Positions 1 through 4,756 of a stretch of DNA of 15,334 nt are shown here, one piece after another. The DNA is from a bacterium. Lineage in GTDB: Bacteria > Fidelibacterota > Marinisomatia > Marinisomatales > JAHJCW01. Location of the stretch: assembly GCA_018812885.1 (NCBI GenBank), contig JAHJCW010000284.1, forward strand, positions 1 to 15,334, read 5' to 3'. How positions within the stretch are numbered: the stretch's first letter is position 1; each line of letters begins with the position of its first letter. The notes beneath the pieces were generated by a model, which worked only from the letters and a program-made list of their open reading frames with translations, was not told the origin of the DNA and did not search any database. The position numbers and the translations under genes are program-made.

Positions 1-1
1 A

Positions 2-469
2 TCTCTTTTAATCTCCTTTGCATTATTCTCTTCACTCAGTGCTTTCATTATCCTGGGGCCACGTGTCTATTATTCAATGGCTAAGGATGGCTATTTTTTC
101 AAATTTGCATCAGAAGTACACAAGAAATTTGGCGTGCCCTCAAAGTCCATTATGATTCAGTGTGTAATAGCTGTTGTGATGGTGTTTTTCGGAACGTTTG
201 ACCAGCTTTTAACTTACATGGGATTTTCTCTGGGAATTTTTCCGATATTAACTGTCATTGGTGTGTTTAAATTGAGACATTCCAATAAAAGTGTCATTAG
301 AATGCCTGGCTATCCCATAGCTCCGTTCCTGTACGTTTTTACAGGCGTTGTCATCTTGATACTAGCTTACTTCGAGCGACCTATAGAATCATCTATTGCA
401 ATTGGAACGGTATTAATCGGGATCCCTGTGTATTTTTATTTTAAAGTTAAATACAGGATGGACAAATAA
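2..469 (+). CDS. APC-superfamily amino acid permease, C-terminal part (cut by window edge)
   Basis: The reading frame is open from base 2 to a TAA at 467-469, giving 155 residues. The 5' part lies outside the window; the first in-frame ATG at base 77 is internal. The segment LGPRVYYSMAKDG followed by a charged cytoplasmic stretch is typical of the middle of APC-family amino acid permeases. About four hydrophobic helices follow, including IMIQCVIAVVMVFFGTF and a helix near YPIAPFLYVFTGVVILILAYF, and the protein ends in a short basic tail (KVKYRMDK). Family knowledge predicts secondary uptake or exchange of an amino acid or polyamine across the inner membrane; the substrate cannot be read from this half. 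A repeat-bearing intergenic region follows at once, starting one base after the stop. Confidence 0.85.
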   Translation, partial: SLLISFALFSSLSAFIILGPRVYYSMAKDGYFFKFASEVHKKFGVPSKSIMIQCVIAVVMVFFGTFDQLLTYMGFSLGIFPILTVIGVFKLRHSNKSVIRMPGYPIAPFLYVFTGVVILILAYFERPIESSIAIGTVLIGIPVYFYFKVKYRMDK

Positions 470-470
470 A

Positions 471-497
471 TGACCAGTCCCCATAGATTGGATAACT
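471..497 (+). repeat. Degenerate IS3-like terminal sequence, copy A
   Basis: The sequence TGACCAGTCCCCATAGATTG and the bases after it match, at about 20 of 27 positions, the stretch at 4432-4458. Both begin TGACC, contain a CCCC run and then TTGGA. This layout resembles the outer ends of IS3-family elements, which commonly read TG...CCCC...TTGGA. No transposase is nearby, so if it is an IS end it is a solo remnant. It starts one base after the permease stop codon. The IS3 comparison is from memory of the family. Confidence 0.35.
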
Positions 498-542
498 TTC
501 TAAGTTAGTATTTTCTTGTATAAGAATTCTATAATTGAAATC

Positions 543-605
543 TAAAAACTTCCGTTTTTGGCACACCCAAATTAGGCGAGAGTTTTGATACTACGTTTTT
601 GGGAC
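543..605 (+). repeat. Dispersed 63-bp intergenic repeat, copy 1 of 3
   Basis: First of three related intergenic units in the same orientation (others at 2106-2168 and 4471-4533). It contains three versions of one motif: CGTTTTTGGCACAC, GAGTTTTGATACTACG and CGTTTTTGGGAC. The first and third are 41 bp apart, as in the other copies; the middle one is shifted by one base here. An AAAAAC just before the first motif can pair with its GTTTTT over a 4-nt loop. It lies between the converging ends of the permease and cfa genes. Confidence 0.75.
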
Positions 606-666
606 TAGATTGTTAAACTGATATTATTGGGGGCCGTAAGGTTTTCAACTTTCATGTGGTTGGTTA

Positions 667-1788
667 TCAGTTAATTCTACAGTTTGGTTGCTCTCTGCCT
701 GTTTTTGTCATTACAATTTGCCATAATTGTTGATTGCGTGATCGAAAACCTCCTGCACTGCTAAGTAGATAAAAACACCACATTCGGTAAAATCGGTCGC
801 CGTATTTATCTCTCAATTCGGGCCAAGCACTATTAAAATTTTGATACCAAGCTATCAGTGTTTTATCGTAATCCGGCCCAAAATTGTGCCAATCTTCCAT
901 TACGAATAATCCCTCCATAGCTTTAGCTATCTGGCTGATTGAAGGCAGCATACCGTTAGGAAAGATATATTTATGGGTCCAGGCATTGAGCGTTGTGGTG
1001 CTGATATTGTCTCCAATGGTATGCAAAAAAGCAATCCCTTTGTCTTTCAATGTGCGATTTACTACTTCCATATAGGTGCGGTAATTTTTATAACCGACGT
1101 GTTCCATGAATCCTATCGAGAGCACTCGATCGTATTTTCCTGTCGCCTCCCGGTAATCCAGTAGTTTTAGTTCAACGGGTAAGCCTTTGCATAATTCTCT
1201 GCCAAGTTCTATTTGTTTCTTTGAAATATTCAAACCAGTTACATGAATGTTGTATTTTTCTGCAGCATATTTGGCAAAGGAACCCCAGCCGCAACCCAGA
1301 TCAAGTACAGTCATTCCCGATTCCAAACCTATCTTTTTACAAATCAATTCTAGTTTGTGCTCCTGTGCTTCGTCCAAATTTTTGGCTTTCTTCCAGTAAG
1401 CGCAACTGTAATTCAGACGTTTATCCAACATAGCTGTAAAAAGATCATTACCAATATCGTAATGTTGGTGGGCAACTTGATGGACACGACTGCGTTTCTG
1501 TAAATTAAAAAATTTTGAGTGTAGACCGTGCCATTGTAGTTTTAAACTGCCCTTGACTTTTTCATCCAATTTTGCTCGTAATATTTTGTCTATAAATTGG
1601 TCAATCGCTTCACAATCCCACCAGCCATCCATATAAGATTCTCCCAATCCGAGTGCTTGATCTTTTAGCAAGCGCGTGAATAGTGTATCGTTATGTACTT
1701 CAATATCATAAGGCTGGTTTCCGTTAATAGTGATTCCTGCTAAAGCGAATAACTCCCTCACTATGACTTCTGCTTTGTTTTTTGTCAT
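667..1788 (-). CDS. cfa: Cyclopropane-fatty-acyl-phospholipid synthase
   Basis: This SAM-dependent enzyme methylenates cis double bonds of unsaturated acyl chains in membrane phospholipids, a membrane-hardening step usually linked to stationary phase or acid stress. The 373-aa product matches E. coli Cfa (about 382 aa) along its whole length: HYDIGNDLF at residues 109-117, the SAM-binding VLDLGCGWG at 161-169, GFMEHVG at 226-232, KYIFPNG at 273-279 and VMEDWHNFG at 296-304. With a constant offset of 10 from E. coli numbering, the bicarbonate and active-site residues are all kept: Cys129, Glu229, His256, Ile258 and Tyr307. A GAGGA Shine-Dalgarno lies about 8 bases before the ATG at 1788. The close match to proteobacterial Cfa and the accessory setting suggest acquisition by transfer (inference). 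Confidence 0.95.
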   Translation of the reverse strand: MTKNKAEVIVRELFALAGITINGNQPYDIEVHNDTLFTRLLKDQALGLGESYMDGWWDCEAIDQFIDKILRAKLDEKVKGSLKLQWHGLHSKFFNLQKRSRVHQVAHQHYDIGNDLFTAMLDKRLNYSCAYWKKAKNLDEAQEHKLELICKKIGLESGMTVLDLGCGWGSFAKYAAEKYNIHVTGLNISKKQIELGRELCKGLPVELKLLDYREATGKYDRVLSIGFMEHVGYKNYRTYMEVVNRTLKDKGIAFLHTIGDNISTTTLNAWTHKYIFPNGMLPSISQIAKAMEGLFVMEDWHNFGPDYDKTLIAWYQNFNSAWPELRDKYGDRFYRMWCFYLLSSAGGFRSRNQQLWQIVMTKTGREQPNCRIN

Positions 1789-2105
1789 TTTGAGTTCCTC
1801 ATAACTATTTTTGTTTTTTTCAAATGCCCCTATTATAAATTACATTTCTCATAGTACACCTCACAGGGTACTTTTAATTATAGATTTACCGCTTACCGAG
1901 TCTCAATAGGGCGTTAAGCACTATAATTCGTATATATTATTAGTAAATTATACAATTAGAATAGTCTAATAGTCAATATCAAGCGGATGCTACTGATAAC
2001 CTGTATTGATTTAATTTTAATAGTTCGTAAAAAAAGGATTATGCGAAGTATTTGATTATAATTTAATTTTAATTAGCACTGTTGTATAAAAGCTAGCCTC
2101 TGTAT
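1789..2105. other. AT-rich intergenic region without a gene
   Basis: No coding sequence is credible here. The stretch carries the leader of cfa, the imperfect inverted repeat at 1854-1871, and a perfect 6-bp inverted repeat with a 4-nt loop (ATTAGA at 1955-1960 and TCTAAT at 1965-1970). Nothing else stands out apart from high A+T content. Confidence 0.6.
1832..1837 (-). promoter_or_regulatory. cfa: Possible -10 box for cfa
   Basis: On the minus strand the sequence TATAAT ends 43 bases before the cfa start codon. No good TTGACA-like -35 is visible at 16-18 bp. An imperfect inverted repeat (GTAC-A-CCT, CAC loop, AGG-GTAC; 1854-1871) covers the expected -35 zone and could be an operator. In such AT-rich DNA a TATAAT alone is weak evidence. 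Confidence 0.25.
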
Positions 2106-2168
2106 CAAAATCCATCGTTTTTGGTACTCCCCAATTAGCCAGTTTGTTTTGGGACACGTTTTTGGGAC
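2106..2168 (+). repeat. Dispersed 63-bp intergenic repeat, copy 2 of 3
   Basis: This copy matches copy 3 at roughly 53 of 63 positions by hand alignment. The three internal motifs are CGTTTTTGGTACTC, TTGTTTTGGGACAC and CGTTTTTGGGAC; the conserved G of each lies at 2117, 2146 and 2158 (29 and 12 bp apart). The last two motifs form a near-tandem 12-bp direct repeat. The leading CAAAA can pair with the following TTTTG. The repeat runs into the upstream side of the asparaginase-like pseudogene and supplies the start codon of the open frame there. Confidence 0.75.
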
Positions 2169-2272
2169 AATATTGGTTTCTACAATGCAAAAACAGTTTC
2201 AACGTACCACAATTTATATCATCATCCCACCATCAAAAGGATGAAATCCAACTTGCTCTGACGGGCTACAGT

Positions 2273-2686
2273 ATGTTGGCAATTGATGTAAACGGTGATA
2301 TTTCCGGAGCATGTTCAACAGGTGGTTTAGCGTTTAAATACCATGGAAGAGTTGGTGATTCTCCGATTATTGGTGCCGGACTATTTGTCGATAACGAAAT
2401 CGGTGGAGCCACAGGAACGGGTTTTGGAGAAGTAATCATGAAAACCGTCGGTTCGTTTGCGATTGTAGAATTAATGCGGAACGGTTATGCACCGCAAGAA
2501 GCATGTGAGGAAATTGTAAAACGTATTATAAAGAAAATACCAAATGCAAAAGAATTGCCAGTCTATTATATCGCCTTAAATAAGCAAGGTGAGATTGGTG
2601 CTTAAGGTACTAAAAAAGGGTTTGAATATTCAGTTTCTACCAAATATCAGGGGAATTTATTAATAGAAGCTGATAGTCTTTTTTAA
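2273..2686 (+). pseudogene. Glycosylasparaginase / isoaspartyl peptidase (Asparaginase_2, Ntn hydrolase) remnant
   Basis: The translated stretch from MLAIDVNGDISGAC through HGRVGDSPIIGAGLFVDNE to GATGTGFGEV matches the beta subunit of glycosylasparaginases, which cut the GlcNAc-Asn bond and self-process to free an N-terminal threonine. Two lesions are visible. First, the whole alpha half and the HDTIG-type processing site are gone: similarity begins just after the catalytic threonine, and the aligned residues read LTGYSM. Second, a TAA at 2603-2605 interrupts the frame after LNKQGEIGA. The same frame then continues as GTKKGFEYSVSTKYQ to a second TAA at 2684-2686, which fits the normal C-terminus of the family. 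An open frame from an ATG at 2144 exists, but its first 43 codons are repeat-derived or unmatched. The product is almost surely inactive. Confidence 0.85.
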
Positions 2687-2724
2687 TTTGAAACAGATTA
2701 TAGATTGTATCCGTTTATGAGGGT

Positions 2725-2822
2725 GTTGCAATAATAGATTTATTATTAAATTAATTTCCTAATATGATGATAAAATTGCAATAATCAAATATTTTCATAC
2801 AATTAGGAATTATTTACGCAAC
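2725..2822. repeat. Imperfect inverted repeat of about 98 bp, MITE-like
   Basis: The outer ends read GTTGC (2725) and GCAAC (2822). Inside them, TAATTTCCTAAT at 2752-2763 is almost the reverse complement of ATTAGGAATTA at 2802-2812 (one extra T). TTGCAATAAT also occurs twice as a direct repeat (from 2726 and from 2776). The symmetry could be a small non-coding element or a folded leader; AT-rich chance similarity is possible. No coding potential was seen. Confidence 0.3.
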
Positions 2823-2854
2823 AAAAGAAGTAATTAATAAACATATATCCGTAA

Positions 2855-2893
2855 TATGCACAATGTGCATACGGGAATGTTCAAGCACATTGT
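2855..2893. promoter_or_regulatory. Palindromic operator-like site upstream of the MATE gene
   Basis: TATGCACAATGTGCATA (2855-2871) is a perfect 17-bp palindrome around a central base. Its right half also pairs with GCACATTGT at 2885-2893, so ACAATGTGC (2860-2868) and GCACATTGT form a 9-bp stem over a 16-nt loop. Palindromes of this size upstream of multidrug efflux genes are often operators for TetR- or MarR-type repressors. No regulator gene is adjacent in this window, so the role is inferred. Confidence 0.4.
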
Positions 2894-2989
2894 CTGTGGA
2901 AAATATTATAGGGTTTTCAAAGAGAAATAATGATGTGTTTTCTCCACTTCGTTACGAAAACTATTTTAAACTAACATAAATAGATTATA

Positions 2990-4408
2990 ATGAGTAATAA
3001 TAAAAACGACCTAACAGAGGGTTCAATATTAAAATCCTTAATAACATTATCAATTCCTATAATATTTGCCAATATCTTGCAGACTGCTTATCAACTGACG
3101 GACACTTTTTGGGTTGGGAGATTAGGAACTGTTGCAGTCGCCGCTGTATCTATTAGTTTCCCTGTAATATTCCTTATTATTTCTTTGGGTGGTGGTTTGG
3201 CTATGGCCGGGACTATTCTTGTTGCTCAATATAAAGGAAGAGAAGATAAAAAATCAATAAATCATATTACAGCCCAAACAATGTTGATGGTTGTTTGTAT
3301 TTCAATCATTCTTTCTGCTGTTGGTTATTTTTCATCTCCTTTCCTTATCCGTTTAATGGGTGTTGAGTCAAACGTTTTTTCAAGCGCAGTCTCATATTTG
3401 AAAATTTCTTTTATCGGAATGATTTTTATGTTTACTTATATGGTTTTCCAATCTTTAATGCGCGGTGTTGGAGATGTGAAAACCCCTATGTATATTGTTC
3501 TTGGAACGGTTCTTTTAAATCTCATTCTTGATCCTTTGTTTATATTTGGTTATGGTTTTGTGCCCGCCTTTGGCGTAACCGGAGCGGCAGTCGCCTCAGT
3601 AGGAACACAGGGATTGTCAGCACTAATTGGCATATATTTATTATTAAAAGGAAAATACCAAATAAAACTCCATTTAAATGATTTGAAACCTGACTTTCAT
3701 TTAATTAAAAAAATGTTTCGGCTTGGCTTTCCTGCCTCAATAGAACAATCAACAAGAGCATTAGGAATGACTGTAATGACATTTTTGGTTGCAACATTTG
3801 GCACTCTTACGCTAGCAGCATACGGTATTGGTTCCAGAATATTAGGTTTTATTATTATTCCGGCAATGGGATTATCGATGGCCACATCAACGTTAGTAGG
3901 ACAGAATATTGGTGCCGGGAAAACAGAAAGAGCAGCAAAGATTGTGAAACTAAGTTCTATAACTGCCTTTATTGCTTTAACAATAGTGGGGATTATTACA
4001 TTCTTATTTGCAAAACAAATTTCTGCATTTTTTATTCCGGGAAAAACGGAAACTATTCAGGCAAGTGCATTGTTCTTAAAAATCATGGCATTAACATTTG
4101 GTTTCATAGGAATCCAACAAGCGTTAAATGGTGCATTTAGGGGTTCCGGAAATACAATGGTTTCTATGGCATTAGCCATTATTTCATTATGGGTTTTGCG
4201 ATTTCCCTTAGCTTATATCTTATCACAACATACTACTCTTTCTGAAGTTGGTCTTTGGATAGCTTTCCCAATTGCCAATGTCATTGCGGCAATTATCACA
4301 ATTATTTGGTTTGTCAGAGGAACGTGGAAGCAAAAAGAGATTACAGAAGATATAAAATTAACAGATGAAACAACCAAAGAGACAATAATTACCGGAGGAA
4401 TGAATTAA
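2990..4408 (+). CDS. MATE-family multidrug efflux transporter
   Basis: A MATE protein exports organic cations and drugs across the inner membrane using a Na+ or H+ gradient. At 472 residues it has the usual family length (about 450-480), with twelve hydrophobic helices in two similar halves. Family-typical segments include the start of the first half (LSIPIIFANILQTAYQLTDT, residues 23-42), GRLGTVAVAAVS, and the second-half repeat GFPASIEQSTRALG with GLSMATSTLVGQNIGAGKTERA. The final 25 residues are charged and probably cytoplasmic. The sequence resembles the DinF/MepA-like branches more than NorM, but subfamily and coupling ion cannot be decided by eye. No clear Shine-Dalgarno precedes the ATG. 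The gene has its own leader with a palindrome and stands apart from its neighbours, in an accessory region. Confidence 0.92.
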   Translation: MSNNKNDLTEGSILKSLITLSIPIIFANILQTAYQLTDTFWVGRLGTVAVAAVSISFPVIFLIISLGGGLAMAGTILVAQYKGREDKKSINHITAQTMLMVVCISIILSAVGYFSSPFLIRLMGVESNVFSSAVSYLKISFIGMIFMFTYMVFQSLMRGVGDVKTPMYIVLGTVLLNLILDPLFIFGYGFVPAFGVTGAAVASVGTQGLSALIGIYLLLKGKYQIKLHLNDLKPDFHLIKKMFRLGFPASIEQSTRALGMTVMTFLVATFGTLTLAAYGIGSRILGFIIIPAMGLSMATSTLVGQNIGAGKTERAAKIVKLSSITAFIALTIVGIITFLFAKQISAFFIPGKTETIQASALFLKIMALTFGFIGIQQALNGAFRGSGNTMVSMALAIISLWVLRFPLAYILSQHTTLSEVGLWIAFPIANVIAAIITIIWFVRGTWKQKEITEDIKLTDETTKETIITGGMN

Positions 4409-4431
4409 TAAATAATTTTACTTTTTCTGCA

Positions 4432-4458
4432 TGACCTGCCCCCAATGTTTGGACCACT
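4432..4458 (+). repeat. IS3-like terminal sequence, copy B
   Basis: TGACCTGCCCCCAATGTTTG followed by GACCACT closely resembles the outer inverted repeat of IS3-family elements and matches 471-497 at about 20 of 27 bases. No transposase reading frame accompanies it and no partner inverted repeat was found in the window. It sits 23 bases after the MATE stop and 12 bases before dispersed repeat copy 3. Confidence 0.4.
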
Positions 4459-4470
4459 ATTTTGTATTCC

Positions 4471-4533
4471 CAAAAACCACCGTTTTTGATACACGCAAAT
4501 TAGACCGTTAGTTTTGAGACACGTTTTTGGGAC
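4471..4533 (+). repeat. Dispersed 63-bp intergenic repeat, copy 3 of 3
   Basis: The internal motifs are CGTTTTTGATACAC, TAGTTTTGAGACAC and CGTTTTTGGGAC, with conserved G at 4482, 4511 and 4523, the same 29- and 12-bp spacing as copy 2. This copy has the best hairpin: CAAAAAC, loop CACC, GTTTTTG, extended outward by GTAT (4465-4468) and ATAC with a 3-nt bulge. It lies between the MATE gene and the tRNA. Confidence 0.75.
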
Positions 4534-4621
4534 AAAAAGTCACGCAATTAGCAGGGTTTTTTATTGATTAAAATTAGAAATATTACCGATAATATGTAAC
4601 TACAATATTATTAAACACTTG

Positions 4622-4694
4622 CTCCGGAGGAGGGACTCGAACCCCCGACCTGGTGGTTAACAGCCACTCGCTCTACCAACTGAGCTACTCCGGA
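4622..4694 (-). tRNA. tRNA-Asn (anticodon GTT)
   Basis: On the minus strand the 73-nt sequence folds into a standard cloverleaf: acceptor TCCGGAG with CTCCGGA, D arm GCTC-AGTTGGTA-GAGC, anticodon loop CTGTTAA (anticodon GTT), a 5-nt variable loop AGGTC, and T loop TTCGAGT. The top pair of the anticodon stem is an A-C mismatch and the T stem has one G-U pair; both are tolerable. CCA is not encoded (GCAAG follows the 3' end). The 3' end faces the accessory region to the left, the side on which tRNA-targeting elements insert. Confidence 0.96.
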
Positions 4695-4756
4695 AATTGT
4701 TCTATTATCGTTCAAAAAGCGCGCAGAATTTATTCACAAAATATATCCTGTCAAAC

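Larger units (their letters stand above)
2687..2989. other. AT-rich leader region upstream of the MATE gene
   Basis: There is no gene here. It contains an imperfect inverted structure of about 98 bp (2725-2822) and two nearby inverted repeats around 2855-2893, listed separately. A further 6-bp inverted repeat (GTTTTC 2937-2942, GAAAAC 2956-2961) lies just before the MATE start. The promoter of the MATE gene should be here, but I could not pick a convincing one. Confidence 0.5.

Noticed and set aside
600..669. Terminator for cfa formed by TTAAACTGATA and TATCAGTTAA
   Set aside because: The arms are about 35-40 bases apart, overlap the cfa stop codon and are not followed by a T-run.
2144..2272. 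N-terminal 43 codons of the open frame leading into the asparaginase remnant
   Set aside because: They come from the dispersed repeat and unmatched sequence and do not resemble the alpha subunit of glycosylasparaginase.
2303..2311. CCGGAGC as a duplicated tRNA-Asn end (attachment site)
   Set aside because: It is a short chance match within the asparaginase coding remnant.
543..4533. Repeats as integron attC sites or a CRISPR array
   Set aside because: There are no RYYYAAC/GTTRRRY core pairs, no integron integrase, and the three copies are 1.5-2.3 kb apart with genes on both strands between them.
4587..4612. AT-rich stem downstream of tRNA-Asn as a terminator
   Set aside because: The 7-bp stem is entirely A-T and lacks a clear T-run, so it is not distinguishable from background.
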